NCBI GenBank assembly: GCA_937974565.1
Contig: CALJWL010000060.1
Span: forward strand, 1-42,990
DNA: 42,990 bases
From: an uncultured Arenicella sp.
GTDB taxonomy: Bacteria > Pseudomonadota > Gammaproteobacteria > Arenicellales > Arenicellaceae
Direction: 5' to 3'
In this document: piece after piece, positions 9,901 to 18,275 of the stretch
Layout: each line of letters opens with the position of its first letter
Position numbering within the stretch: position 1 is the stretch's first letter
The notes under the pieces: generated by a model
What the model saw: the letters and a program-made list of their open reading frames with translations, nothing else
Database searches by the model: none
Told to the model about the DNA's origin: nothing
Translations under genes and position numbers: made by a program

Positions 9901-10652
9901 TTCATAAGCTCTGAGACTTGCTTTATATCGTTGCTTAAGTCTTTGGGCTCTAAAATTTCGCGTGCAACAAAGTCATTGATGCTGCGCACGGGCTTGTAAG
10001 CCATAAAGCTTGAGAAGATTTTGGCCGCATGATGTGATTCGCGTTTAGAGACTGAGACGCTTTGGCCGCGTAAAGCGCCGTAAAGCCGGTTAAGGTAGAG
10101 GCCTTTTTTGTCGTAAATTTCGACCCGGTTTTTACCAAACTGATTTTTTAAGTCTTGAGCAACGTGATCTAAGTTGGTGACCATGTTGTTCGCATAGAGC
10201 ATGTCTAGGGTGATTTCTTCGCCTGGCAGAATAAAAAAATGCAGATCACGTTGTCTGGCTTGGCGTTGTTTTCCCACCCGCTCAATCTCAGCTCTGACAC
10301 CGATCATGGCGGTGAAGGCTTGCCCGCCTTCACCGTTGGTGGGGTGAAATACGCCTGCTATGTATCCGTCGGTGGTCTGTGGCCGCGAATAGCTGCCGTC
10401 ATCGCAACCTAAAACGTAAGAAGCTAAGGTGCGCACCTGCTTACCGCCACGGCCTCTCTGGGTTGTTTCATCTTGCCCAGGGTTGTAGGTAAATAGGTTT
10501 TCATACGCGGCTGTCATCAGGGTTTGTAACGCGTCTGCCGCTGTGGTTTTACCAGAGCCATTGCCCCCTGAGAACAGGTTGATTGGGCCAAAAGCAATGT
10601 CCTGCGGCGGTATGTTACCCCAGTTAACCAAAAGAACATTTTTACAAAACAT
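6966..10652 (-). CDS. jetC: Wadjet SMC-like ATPase JetC
   Basis: A 1228-aa SMC/MukB-like motor. The Walker A motif GGNGSGKT is at residues 29-36, the ABC signature region LSQYGTGSGGQ at about 1079-1089, and Walker B MVLVDE at 1117-1122 followed by AFSKMD. Long Gln/Glu/Leu-rich stretches (about 290-530 and 690-1000) are coiled-coil arms. Between them, about 545-640, lies the hinge-like domain (ITDPRWQMAIEGYIGGNRFA). In Wadjet, JetC dimers extrude DNA loops and sense small circular DNA, handing it to JetD. The start ATG at 10652 is 4 bp after the jetB stop. The two heads and the hinge are all present, with no visible damage. Confidence 0.9.
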   Translation of the reverse strand: MFCKNVLLVNWGNIPPQDIAFGPINLFSGGNGSGKTTAADALQTLMTAAYENLFTYNPGQDETTQRGRGGKQVRTLASYVLGCDDGSYSRPQTTDGYIAGVFHPTNGEGGQAFTAMIGVRAEIERVGKQRQARQRDLHFFILPGEEITLDMLYANNMVTNLDHVAQDLKNQFGKNRVEIYDKKGLYLNRLYGALRGQSVSVSKRESHHAAKIFSSFMAYKPVRSINDFVAREILEPKDLSNDIKQVSELMKTIHEMEAETRQIKGVVDRLHVINDHAQTYTQHWIDWRVCEYKESVRLSCLAQQHYLLTKQKENETKHLITDTEQHSKRLNNKTRGLHEKLVTLQAKRLGIDALKNKDQLEKQIENNQSRLIEKAQPLLLQDQRLINNHIATKELKDLIRNTDLALELPELEHPDTRRSLNRVIEAGDSSGIDMQTLFTQDMVGIENLEHKLDALREFEHAHQGLHLTLNQRNDGQHNHQRTLRDKAFAIAQTRLAAQTKLAEQTKAKQREVQQLQNQRIAYPPYVETAVTAITHQCPQARPTVLCDFINITDPRWQMAIEGYIGGNRFAVIVEPEFEAEAIKIVRRLTGSGRRNATKIIQGAKVQKDAARLNTSNGSILEVMSFEHKTAEYYIKGSYGNVRRVADENELRSTARGITESGLGSGGYSMFRCDIEEAELVFGQGARERALRAKEDQLQTLQTKRHSAEQAARSANRLVSSIDQIALLQINEIATQMLSLYREVQHFQHQLNSLDLSDFEALEDELSEVTEQYNTLKSEQENAQKTLGELNSKLNNYQSKIQQICDQQESLQAQEDSAETVLESIPAVYPDFDAQDSITQSQAAATAQAKNGDSNDSYVPEQEAHQNQCLKLEHDIDTAVIAHNQVCKQSDSIAYLRATGESVANLHNFERLKHIVLVLKESRIINNRLKNNVLIGKHEMLNDLKESFNTAFVSNLCHSIYSAINDGERTLQTLNQELESHQFGTDRETYKFDKSWVPEFKEYYSFFKEVINLPSLGDGSSLFEAELSNDATKVRDRLLGMLLDNDEHTSLRELKRISDYRNYRDYEIYKTPLGKEKIALSQYGTGSGGQLETPAYIIRSAAITSAFKFNEGDTHCRMVLVDEAFSKMDEARSREVIHYLTEKLGLQLIFIMPTSKSGPFMDLISHQVVFSKCPIDGKVGELNTQVLVDRRVCNKEKIADLWQQHRRTIRNQASLDFMEDFFETDTHAS

Positions 10653-10656
10653 GGTG

Positions 10657-11427
10657 TTACTCGCTTGAGGTCGCTGTGGTGTTCGTTTCGTTTGCCGTCT
10701 CCGTCTCCGTCTCAGGGGTTACGTCGTGATCTGGTTTGTTACTTAAACCATCGTTTTCCGTGCTTATAGTTTCGGCTTTTGGCGGGTAAAGCTGATCCAG
10801 CATGGATTGGGTGACGAACGATGTAATGCTCGGTTCAATACGCAACCAATTGTCTTGGTCGTCGCTGGTGTTTAAGGGGGTGTCGCTGTTTAACTTGATC
10901 AACCGCAATTGTCGCAGTTGTTTAAAGATAGCGTTGCGTTCCAGCTGAGTTGCTGGCAAACCTTGTTTAAGCAGATTGTTCATCGCAATACTCAGTTGTT
11001 CCAGTGGAATAAGCACGCCGCCTTGTTCATCGACTTTTCCTTCGCGTAGTGCTTTTTCGTACTCGACTCTTAACACTAAAATAACCGCTATGGCTTGAGG
11101 GCTGGGCTTGCTGCGCAAACCGTGTTGGAATGGGCCGTCGTCTTGATGATCGTTATCCGCCAAGCCTGGCACCTCGGCGCTGGGAGGAAAGACACGAACA
11201 AAGCGAAATGTGCGGTCATGCAACAGTTTCACATGGATGACGGCTAAGTAGTCTTCAACTAAGTCGGCGCATTGCAGGTAACGATCGTACAGCGCGGCTT
11301 CTATTTGGCTTTCATCGCGATTAAGAACGCCGTAATCTAACAAACGAATGAGTAATTCAGAGAACTCTTTAGAGCTAATGGTTAGCGTGCTTAAGCGCTC
11401 ATCAATAACGTTGGCAATGGGGGTCAT
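10657..11427 (-). CDS. jetB: Wadjet kite-like subunit JetB (DUF4194)
   Basis: A 256-aa protein corresponding to the MukE/kite-type subunit of the Wadjet complex (DUF4194). It bridges the JetA kleisin and the JetC heads. Seen: a mostly helical N-domain (TISSKEFSELLIRLLDYGVL), VEYEKALREGKVDEQGG in the middle and a winged-helix-like segment LERNAIFKQLRQLRLIKL near 165-182. The last 40 residues are low-complexity, rich in Thr, Glu, Asn and Ser, and probably disordered. Part of this tail is encoded by a CCGTCT hexamer repeat. It starts at ATG 11427, 29 bp after jetA, and is followed after 4 bp by jetC. Confidence 0.82.
   Translation of the reverse strand: MTPIANVIDERLSTLTISSKEFSELLIRLLDYGVLNRDESQIEAALYDRYLQCADLVEDYLAVIHVKLLHDRTFRFVRVFPPSAEVPGLADNDHQDDGPFQHGLRSKPSPQAIAVILVLRVEYEKALREGKVDEQGGVLIPLEQLSIAMNNLLKQGLPATQLERNAIFKQLRQLRLIKLNSDTPLNTSDDQDNWLRIEPSITSFVTQSMLDQLYPPKAETISTENDGLSNKPDHDVTPETETETANETNTTATSSE
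10695..10713. repeat. CCGTCT hexamer repeat (x3) inside jetB
   Basis: Three tandem CCGTCT copies plus a final C, encoding an alternating Thr-Glu run in the JetB C-terminal tail. A six-base unit keeps the frame when copies are gained or lost, so only the length of the acidic tail would vary. Confidence 0.6.
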
Positions 11428-11456
11428 GTTGTTGGGCTAAGTGGACGTGTATTCAT

Positions 11457-12932
11457 TTAGACAGGGTCGGTGCGGGCCATCGCCTGAGTGTCGATAAGCT
11501 CAATTTCGTATTCGTCGAATTGTTGGTAATACTCGTTGCTGGCCGTTTGCTCTAGCGGCCTGATTCGAAATTTTAAGTCTGAGCTTAAATTGTTGCCAGC
11601 GCCAATCTCAATGGCATGAGCGGCGGCGATTAATGTCGGTGCGTCTTTAATGGCTAATTCGCGCGTGTTTAGCTTATGACCGCCTTTGAGTGTTTCGATT
11701 ACGTAGTCACGAATGCCTTTATTATTGAGTACAAAGGCTTGATCTAACATTGCTTGAACCATCAGCTCACGCTGAGCTTCTTTATTCGGTGCTTTGATTT
11801 TTTCTACGCGGTTATCAACTGCGCTACGAGCTTTGCGCTCGATCAATTTCACTTGTTTGGGGTCGATTAGGTGTAGCTTTATAGAGGCAACGGTCTCTGC
11901 GGCACGTTCAAAACGTTGATTCATCTCTTGCGCTGATAAGTCTGCCAGTTCGCGGCACACTTCCACTAAATCAGAATCATTCTGTGTGGTTAAAAAGCTC
12001 ATCTGTCTGATGATGATATCGGCTCGTTTTGTGAAACCGTGAAGGGCGCTGCGCAAGGCGGGTAACATGGTGTCTGCCGCGTGTTGCATACGGCGTTCTA
12101 TCATGTCTAGAATAAACATCAAGTAAGACTGATGTTCTTCACAAAGCTCAGGCGCTAAACGGCGTAATTCACGCTCAGCAAGGGCTTTAATTTCTTTGGG
12201 CTTTCTTCGAATCGACCTAATGCGCTTATTAATGTCTTCACGGTGTTTTTCCACTGAGTCTGCCGATAAACGCACTTGTATGTCTGGTTGAAAACGTTTT
12301 TCCATGTAGTCAAAGAACTGATCTGCGGCCCGTTGCACCAGTTGTTGTGATTCCATTTCTTGCACTAAAGCACGCTTTTTTTCCTCCAGTTCCGAGACTA
12401 CGTCGGTGAAGTCTGTAACGATGCGCTCTGAGTAATCAAACGCGTCTAACAAGTCATACACCTCACCGCGATTAGAAAACGCTTCCAGAGCGTTTAGTGT
12501 GTTACGAGTGTTGCGATGACGAGTGCGAATCTGCTTACTATCGGACTCAAGCAGCATTTGAGAAAACACTCGACCTGTGCGACTGAATGGGTAAGTGGAT
12601 TGCAGTAGACCGGGATCTACTTGACGTTCAATCCAACCGAATTCTATGAGCTGCTTTAAAATTACGCTTGCGTGTTCTCGCGGATTTTTAAAACGTTCCG
12701 CATTCGAGTCTATGAGTTCTGGCGTAACCTCATCCAGGCTTGGGACGTCACCGATCTGTATTAACGCCTCCTCAAAAATTTCGATTACTTGATCACGCTG
12801 CAGTGCATGCCCATAGTCTGCGCTTGACCCAAATTGTCGAGTGTAAAGTAAGCATAGGCACTGGCATATATGTTCACGATATTTAGTCGTTAGTGGCTTG
12901 AAAAAATGCAGTTTGGTGCTTTCGAAAAACAT
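11457..12932 (-). CDS. jetA: Wadjet kleisin-like subunit JetA
   Basis: A 491-aa protein, first gene of the jetABCD operon. JetA is the kleisin/MukF-like subunit that links the JetC heads and JetB. The opening (FESTKLHFFKPLTTKYRE) followed by helical repeats fits the JetA family of the non-type-I Wadjet systems rather than the DUF3375 JetA of type I, but I cannot fix type II or III by eye. Long charged helices lie at 130-260 and 300-390. The start at 12932 is fixed by an in-frame TAA two codons upstream. There is no Shine-Dalgarno sequence, and a TATACT box ends only 6 bp before the ATG, so the message may be leaderless. Confidence 0.83.
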   Translation of the reverse strand: MFFESTKLHFFKPLTTKYREHICQCLCLLYTRQFGSSADYGHALQRDQVIEIFEEALIQIGDVPSLDEVTPELIDSNAERFKNPREHASVILKQLIEFGWIERQVDPGLLQSTYPFSRTGRVFSQMLLESDSKQIRTRHRNTRNTLNALEAFSNRGEVYDLLDAFDYSERIVTDFTDVVSELEEKKRALVQEMESQQLVQRAADQFFDYMEKRFQPDIQVRLSADSVEKHREDINKRIRSIRRKPKEIKALAERELRRLAPELCEEHQSYLMFILDMIERRMQHAADTMLPALRSALHGFTKRADIIIRQMSFLTTQNDSDLVEVCRELADLSAQEMNQRFERAAETVASIKLHLIDPKQVKLIERKARSAVDNRVEKIKAPNKEAQRELMVQAMLDQAFVLNNKGIRDYVIETLKGGHKLNTRELAIKDAPTLIAAAHAIEIGAGNNLSSDLKFRIRPLEQTASNEYYQQFDEYEIELIDTQAMARTDPV

Positions 12933-12938
12933 GATTTA

Positions 12939-12944
12939 AGTATA
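12939..12944 (-). promoter_or_regulatory. Putative -10 box of the jetABCD operon
   Basis: TATACT on the minus strand, ending 6 bp before the jetA ATG. A transcription start at the usual distance would fall on or next to the ATG itself. No good -35 hexamer is seen 16-18 bp upstream. The arms CCTG and CAGG flank two bases at 12950-12959, just upstream of the -10, and could be an operator. The remainder of the 12933-13218 gap between the divergent jetA and YHS genes shows no further feature that I can support. Confidence 0.45.
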
Positions 12945-13218
12945 ATTCCTGAACAGGTTTGACGCTAATGAAAAACCAAATGATTTGAGAGGTTCAGAAT
13001 GGTTAAATATGTAAAGAGTGACGGTAATTGTGGTAGCATCAATTGACTGGCGTGAGCTTGGTTGTTGAGTAAGAGAGGGGAGTAAACAACGTTTCGTGCG
13101 CTGACCAATGAATGTAGAGTGATTGATCGCTCATGGCTTTTTATCGATCGAATTTCTCTTTTTAGATACAACATGTTAGCTAATCAAAGGCTCTTTAACG
13201 TAATCGAGTGTTCAATAA

Positions 13219-13785
13219 ATGAAAAATAAACTACCTACCTTGAGTTTTGCTTTGGCGCTCGTTGTTGTTGCGTCCCATAATATCTCTATTAACGCTCAAG
13301 AAGATACGCCTGTGTTTACAGAGAATGCAAGCAGCGAAGTCGTTTCTAAATTTGATCAGAGGCTTGGCGAAAAGAGTGTTGTTGGTATCAGTGCGCTTAT
13401 TCAAGCCAATGAGGAAGGCGTTGCTATTGATGGCTATGACCCAGTGGCGTACTTTGATCAAGGCAAGGCGGTTCCTGGTGAGAAAGCGCATAACTGTGAA
13501 TACCTGGGGAAACAGTGGTATTTTTCGTCAGCGGAGAATCGCGATAAATTTCTGGCCAACCCAGATAAGTTTGCTCCGCAGTATGGCGGCTATTGTGCGC
13601 ACTCAGTTGGCAGCAATAGGCTGGTTCGGTCTAACCCTGAATCGTTTGCTATTCGTGACGGTCAGCTTCACCTGTACGTGAATGATCGGTTGGCTGAAAA
13701 AGATCTAAAGAAAGATAAGATTAAATTTTCTTTTGATAAACAAGTTAGGGATAACAATTGGTTAACTTTTCAAAGTGATTTTTGA
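13219..13785 (+). CDS. Exported YHS-domain protein
   Basis: A 188-aa protein with an N-terminal signal peptide (hydrophobic core about residues 8-19, likely cut near SINA|QE at 26). The YHS domain follows at about 72-130: DGYDPVAYFDQGKAV, then WYFSSAENRDKFLANP and DKFAPQYGGYCA. YHS domains are small metal- or cofactor-binding modules; in periplasmic versions the ligand is uncertain, and metal binding through C126 and nearby His is an inference. The C-terminal 50 residues are Lys/Asp-rich. It is divergent from jetA and followed by a bidirectional terminator. No Shine-Dalgarno is obvious before the ATG at 13219. Confidence 0.8.
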   Translation: MKNKLPTLSFALALVVVASHNISINAQEDTPVFTENASSEVVSKFDQRLGEKSVVGISALIQANEEGVAIDGYDPVAYFDQGKAVPGEKAHNCEYLGKQWYFSSAENRDKFLANPDKFAPQYGGYCAHSVGSNRLVRSNPESFAIRDGQLHLYVNDRLAEKDLKKDKIKFSFDKQVRDNNWLTFQSDF

Positions 13786-13839
13786 TCACGATGTTAGTGA
13801 ATTATGTTCGCTAACAAGGAGAAGCGAAGCTTTCCAAGT

Positions 13840-13880
13840 AAAACGCCCTTAATGTTACTACCTTAATACGGGCGTTTTAA
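13840..13880. terminator. Bidirectional intrinsic terminator
   Basis: AAAACGCCC at 13840-13848 pairs with GGGCGTTTT at 13870-13878. The A-run on one side and the T-run on the other serve both strands. It sits between the convergent YHS gene and folE2. Confidence 0.75.
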
Positions 13881-13914
13881 AAGAATAAGATCGTGATTTT
13901 TTGGAGGGCTGTTG

Positions 13915-14733
13915 TTACAGCGTTTTATCATGCTCAATCACGGCGAACGCAGAGTGGTTATGAATTGATTCAAAGTTCTCTGCGTGTACGTAATAACGAG
14001 TAATGTGGTCGTTACTGTCAAACTCATTGGCCACATCTCGTACCACATCTTCAACAAACTTAGGGTTGTTATAGGCTTGCTCTGTGATGAACTTCTCATC
14101 GGGTCGCTTAAGAATCGCAAACAGTTCAGCGCTGGCTTGTGCTTCAACGGATTTAATAATGTCATCCAACCAGAGTTTACTTGAACAGTTAACGCCTACG
14201 GTTAAGTGCGAGCGTTGATTGTGGGCCCCATACTCGGAAATTTTCTTCGAACACGGACATAAACTTTTCACTGGAACGGTGATCTCTAATGTGGATGCCA
14301 AGTGACCCTGTTCAAGCTGACCAACCAAATTGATTTGATAATCCATCAAACTTTTAACACCCGATACCGGTGCGGTCTTTTCCATGAAATAGGTGAATTG
14401 CAACTCGATATAGCCTGATTCGGCCTCTAAGCGCTCCACCATTGCGCCAAGCATTTTGTGAAAATGCTTGGCGGAAATAATGGTTTCAGACTCATTTAGC
14501 ATTTGCAGAAAGCGTGACATATGAGTGCCTTTTTGATCATGCGGAAGACTGACTGACATTGAAAATGTTGCGATACTGGGTGACTTGCCGCCATCTCGAT
14601 TAAGCACCGTAATGGGGTGTTGTATATCTTTGATGCCCACTCGGTTAATCGGAATCTGACGGGTATCTAAGCTACCTTGAACGTCTTCCATTGCTGTTGA
14701 ATGGCTTGATGGCTGTTTTAACGACTGGGTCAT
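13915..14733 (-). CDS. folE2: GTP cyclohydrolase FolE2 (type IB)
   Basis: A 272-aa enzyme of the COG1469 family. It converts GTP to 7,8-dihydroneopterin triphosphate, the first step of folate (and queuosine) precursor synthesis, without needing the zinc used by FolE. Seen: LPHDQKGTHMSRF at about 63-75 with H71, and VKSLCPCSKKISEYGAHNQR at about 155-174, where C159 or C161 is the expected catalytic/metal Cys. It lies 46 bp after dxs as the last gene of the xseB-ispA-dxs unit. In many bacteria folE2 is induced by zinc starvation, which fits the zinc island at 34-42 kb. A half Zur-like motif (TAATGTTAT) lies in the dxs-folE2 gap, but no full box. Confidence 0.92.
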   Translation of the reverse strand: MTQSLKQPSSHSTAMEDVQGSLDTRQIPINRVGIKDIQHPITVLNRDGGKSPSIATFSMSVSLPHDQKGTHMSRFLQMLNESETIISAKHFHKMLGAMVERLEAESGYIELQFTYFMEKTAPVSGVKSLMDYQINLVGQLEQGHLASTLEITVPVKSLCPCSKKISEYGAHNQRSHLTVGVNCSSKLWLDDIIKSVEAQASAELFAILKRPDEKFITEQAYNNPKFVEDVVRDVANEFDSNDHITRYYVHAENFESIHNHSAFAVIEHDKTL

Positions 14734-14771
14734 GATGCTTTTACTCGGCGTAGTACACCGATATATTAGGG

Positions 14772-14789
14772 CGCTAATGTTATTTAGCG
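14772..14789. other. Hairpin overlapping the dxs stop codon
   Basis: CGCTAA (14772-14777), six-base loop, TTAGCG (14784-14789). The stem includes the last codons and stop of dxs and lies about 40 bp ahead of folE2. It could tune folE2 expression within the operon. It contains TAATGTTAT, which matches half of a gammaproteobacterial Zur box only. Confidence 0.35.
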
Positions 14790-16675
14790 ACGGTTCTCTT
14801 GCTTAATTCAGGCTTGTAGAACGGGGACTTAAGTATGGCGTTTTCAATGCCGTTAGCATCCAAACCGCATTCGGATAATAAGTCCGTCTGAGTGCCATGG
14901 TCTAAGTATTGGTCTGGAAGGCCTAAATTCAAGGTGGGGGTGCTTAATCCGGCGCTGGCTAGGTATTCATTGACGCCTGAACCTGCGCCGCCGGCAACGA
15001 CATTTTCTTCTACGGTGACCAAAATGTCATGATTAGCAGCTAACTCGCTGATCAGTTGTTCGTCTAATGGCTTCACAAAACGCATATTAACGATGGTGGC
15101 TCCCAGACGTTTTGCCGCTTCGCGAGCCGGAGCTAATAACGTCCCGAAACTCAAAATAGCAACCGTGTGACCGGTTGCCAGAACCTGAGCTTTGCCGACC
15201 GGAATTTTGGTCATTTCTTGGCGCTCAATAGCGCCTATGCCAGCTCCTCGAGGGTATCTTACGGCGGTTAACCCTTTGTGCTGATAGGCTGAGTAAAGCA
15301 TGTCTCGACATTCGGCTTCATCACTGGGTGTGTATATCACACAATGAGGTATGCAACGCAGGAAACTTAAATCGAAGATGCCCGCGTGAGTGGCACCATC
15401 GGCACCGACCAAACCGGCTCGGTCGATGGCCAGCATAACGTCTAAGTCTTGTACGCTGATATCGTGAATGAGTTGGTCGTAGGCGCGTTGTAAAAATGTA
15501 GAGTAAATCGCGACAACGGGTTTTTGACCGTCGCAAGCCATGCCCGCGGCGAAGGTGAGGGCGTGTTGCTCGGCGATGGCAACGTCAAAATAACGTTCAC
15601 TGTATTCTTCAGAAAAACGAACCAACCCTGACCCTTCGCGCATTGCCGGGGTAATGCCGATCAGTTTTTCATCTTGCGCTGCCATATCGCAAAGCCAGTC
15701 ACTAAAGACATCAGTGTAGGTACGGACCTTAACTTTTTTGCCAAACTCTCCGGTAGTGGGGTTAAACGGTGAGACACCGTGATATTTAATGGGGGCATCT
15801 TCAGCCGGTTCGAAGCCTTTGCCTTTTTTGGTTACTATGTGCAAAAACCGAGGTCCTTCGATTTCTTTTAAGTTTTTCAGGGTGGTTACCAGGGTATCAA
15901 TGTCATGTCCATCAATTGGGCCAGCGTAATAAAAACCCATTTCCTCAAAGAAGGTGCTGGGTAATATCATGCCTTTGACGTGTTCTTCCCAGCGGCGTGC
16001 GTAGTCACGCACTTCGGGTACGATATTCAGGGCCTTTTTTGCCCCTTGGCGTACTGAGTTAACGGTTGGGCCGGTCATCAAACGAGTTAAATAGTTTTTG
16101 AATGCGCCGACATTGGGCGAGATCGACATATCATTGTCGTTTAGAATCACCAGCACGTTAGCATCCATATCGCCTGCGTTATTCAACGCTTCAAAGGCCA
16201 TGCCAGCGGTGATCGCACCATCACCGATAATGGCCACCACATCGCGATCCAAATTTTGCTGAGCTGCCGCTACGGCCATGCCTAAAGCCGCGCTGATTGA
16301 TGTGCTTGAGTGGCCCGCACCAAAGGTGTCGTACTCGCTTTCACTGCGTTTTAAAAAACCGGATAAGCCACCCGCTTGGCGAATTGTGTGCAACTCATCT
16401 CGCCGGCCCGTCAGAATTTTGTGAGGATAGGCTTGATGCCCTATATCCCAAACAATGCGGTCATCAGGCGTATTAAATACGTAATGCAGCGCGGTGGTTA
16501 GCTCAACCGTGCCTAGACCTGCGGCTAAATGACCGCCAATTTTTGATACCGTGTCGATCAAAAAGGCGCGCGTTTCATCACAGACTTGCTGCAGTTGATC
16601 TTCCGAGCATTCACGTAAGTCGCTCGGGGCATCTAACGTCATTAGCAGGGGATATGGGTCTGTTGAATTAGTCAC
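14780..16675 (-). CDS. dxs: 1-deoxy-D-xylulose-5-phosphate synthase
   Basis: A 631-aa thiamine-diphosphate enzyme that condenses pyruvate and glyceraldehyde 3-phosphate, the first step of the MEP isoprenoid pathway. Seen: [17 protein letters not shown] in the N-domain, the ThDP/Mg motif [19 protein letters not shown], the catalytic Glu region [16 protein letters not shown], and the C-terminal transketolase domain ending [15 protein letters not shown]. Length matches the family (about 620-640). The start ATG at 16675 is 124 bp after ispA, long enough for an extra promoter. It supplies the IPP/DMAPP used by the IspA encoded just upstream. Confidence 0.96.
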   Translation of the reverse strand: MTNSTDPYPLLMTLDAPSDLRECSEDQLQQVCDETRAFLIDTVSKIGGHLAAGLGTVELTTALHYVFNTPDDRIVWDIGHQAYPHKILTGRRDELHTIRQAGGLSGFLKRSESEYDTFGAGHSSTSISAALGMAVAAAQQNLDRDVVAIIGDGAITAGMAFEALNNAGDMDANVLVILNDNDMSISPNVGAFKNYLTRLMTGPTVNSVRQGAKKALNIVPEVRDYARRWEEHVKGMILPSTFFEEMGFYYAGPIDGHDIDTLVTTLKNLKEIEGPRFLHIVTKKGKGFEPAEDAPIKYHGVSPFNPTTGEFGKKVKVRTYTDVFSDWLCDMAAQDEKLIGITPAMREGSGLVRFSEEYSERYFDVAIAEQHALTFAAGMACDGQKPVVAIYSTFLQRAYDQLIHDISVQDLDVMLAIDRAGLVGADGATHAGIFDLSFLRCIPHCVIYTPSDEAECRDMLYSAYQHKGLTAVRYPRGAGIGAIERQEMTKIPVGKAQVLATGHTVAILSFGTLLAPAREAAKRLGATIVNMRFVKPLDEQLISELAANHDILVTVEENVVAGGAGSGVNEYLASAGLSTPTLNLGLPDQYLDHGTQTDLLSECGLDANGIENAILKSPFYKPELSKRTVAK

Positions 16676-16799
16676 TTTGATAACGGGTTGTCTAATTTAA
16701 ACTTGCTGGGTTCAATTTTTGTTGATGATTGTGAATTCAAATATAAGTACGCGATGGCGACTCATGTGGCGTTCGCTGAAATGACCGTTTAATGGCTGC

Positions 16800-17723
16800 T
16801 TAGTGTGTTCGTTTAATAACCAGTTCAGCAAGAGTGTGCAATAAGCCGCATTTATTGGTCTCTTTGTCTGGTTTTTGATCTCCGGACAGCGTGTTATTAT
16901 CACCGATTGTGTCGATGCAATCTATGGCCTTATGATAAAGATCTGCTGCCAGTTTTTTAGATTCTTGTAAACCAATCAGTGATGGGTAGGTTGACTTTCC
17001 TAATGCCACATCGGCCCCGTTTGGTTTGCCCAGTTCTTCAGTGCTTGATTCAATGTCCAAAATGTCGTCAATGATTTGAAATGCCAACCCTAAATGGTCG
17101 GCGTATGTATTTAAGGAACGGAGTTGCTCATCGGTAGCGGAGTCACTGCAAAACGCGCCACACATAACAGCGGCATTAATTAGAGCCCCTGTTTTACGCC
17201 GATGCACGTTTTCTAATTGTTCGCGCGTGAGTTTTTGTTCGGTGGCCTGTATGTCTAGCATTTGGCCGCCAACCATTCCATTGGGTCCACTGGCTTTTGC
17301 CAATAAAGTAACAATGGTGCGACTTTGTTTGTTGGTCAGTGTTGAGTCATCGTTAGACACCAACTCAAACGCAAGAGCTTGCAGAGCGTCGCCGGCAAGT
17401 ATGGCCGTGGCGTCGTCGTATTTAATATGGTTGGTTGCTTGGCCTCTGCGTAAGTCGTCATCGTCCATGGCGGGTAAATCATCATGAATGAGCGAGTAAG
17501 CGTGCAGACACTCTAAGGCTGCCGCGACCTTATCTAGGCGATCAAGCGGAGCATCAAGCGCCGTGCCAGCCGCGTAAACTAGTAAGGCTCGAAACCGTTT
17601 TCCACCCGCCAACGTTGAATATCGCATAGAGTCATTAAGCCTCTTCGGAACGTGCGTGTCTGAGAGGGCGTGGCCCAACGCCTTTTGAACGCGAGCTTGA
17701 TACTGTTTGATTATATTAGACAC
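16800..17723 (-). CDS. ispA: Farnesyl diphosphate synthase (geranyltranstransferase)
   Basis: A 307-aa trans-prenyltransferase that makes farnesyl diphosphate from IPP and DMAPP/GPP for ubiquinone, undecaprenyl and octaprenyl synthesis. The first Asp-rich motif DDLPAMDDDDLRRG is at about residues 80-93 and the second, FQIIDDILD, at about 215-223, with GGKRFRALL near 40. The C-terminal region (DNNTLSGDQKPDKETNKCG) looks slightly divergent from family norm but the catalytic core is complete. It lies 57 bp downstream of xseB and upstream of dxs, the common gammaproteobacterial order. Confidence 0.94.
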   Translation of the reverse strand: MSNIIKQYQARVQKALGHALSDTHVPKRLNDSMRYSTLAGGKRFRALLVYAAGTALDAPLDRLDKVAAALECLHAYSLIHDDLPAMDDDDLRRGQATNHIKYDDATAILAGDALQALAFELVSNDDSTLTNKQSRTIVTLLAKASGPNGMVGGQMLDIQATEQKLTREQLENVHRRKTGALINAAVMCGAFCSDSATDEQLRSLNTYADHLGLAFQIIDDILDIESSTEELGKPNGADVALGKSTYPSLIGLQESKKLAADLYHKAIDCIDTIGDNNTLSGDQKPDKETNKCGLLHTLAELVIKRTH

Positions 17724-17780
17724 AAGCCGTTAGCCATTGAGCAAGTAGAGAGAGGTTGGTGCTGGGTGCGTCACGTTAAA

Positions 17781-18050
17781 TCACAAACTTTTGTCTTCAA
17801 ACGGTTCGGTGCTAAAGAGCCCTTCGTTGTCTTTGACTAAGATACCCACTTTTTGCTCAGCGTCTTTTAAAACACCATGACAGCGTTTCATTAAGGCGAC
17901 ACCGCGTTCGAAATCAGCAAGAGAGTTTTCCAAGCTTTGATCTCCTCGTTCCATGCGTTCGACTATGCCTTCCAGTTCGCTGTAGGCTTGTTCAAAATTG
18001 ATGTCGTCGATACTCTGCGTGCTACTGGCTTTTTTGTCGTCTGTCGTCAT
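17781..18050 (-). CDS. xseB: Exodeoxyribonuclease VII small subunit
   Basis: An 89-aa helical protein that binds several copies per XseA catalytic subunit in exonuclease VII, which degrades single-stranded DNA. The core NFEQAYSELEGIVERMERGD and the following LENSLADFERGVALMKRC are the family signature. The N-terminal about 17 residues are Ser/Asp-rich and variable. First gene of xseB-ispA-dxs-folE2; ATG at 18050. The 225-bp gap to the divergent parE should carry both promoters. Confidence 0.93.
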   Translation of the reverse strand: MTTDDKKASSTQSIDDINFEQAYSELEGIVERMERGDQSLENSLADFERGVALMKRCHGVLKDAEQKVGILVKDNEGLFSTEPFEDKSL

Positions 18051-18275
18051 GAGTGTCGTTTTTAAGTAGTGAAGTTTTAAAGGCGTAATAATATATATTG
18101 ATATTCTATCATCGTTCTGTGGTTAAGCGGATATTTGCGGTATTTCTTGTCGGTATTTCGTAAAATAAAATGAAACGCCTGTGTGTTGTTTTATGGGTTT
18201 TTAGTGAGTAAGTTTCGCGTTACACTCAGCCTAATTGATAACTGAAACTCAGACGACTGACAAACCCAACGATTT

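Noticed and set aside
12965-13174. 69-codon minus-strand frame upstream of jetA
   Set aside because: Lies in the divergent promoter region, no ribosome binding site, no recognisable domain; most likely chance.
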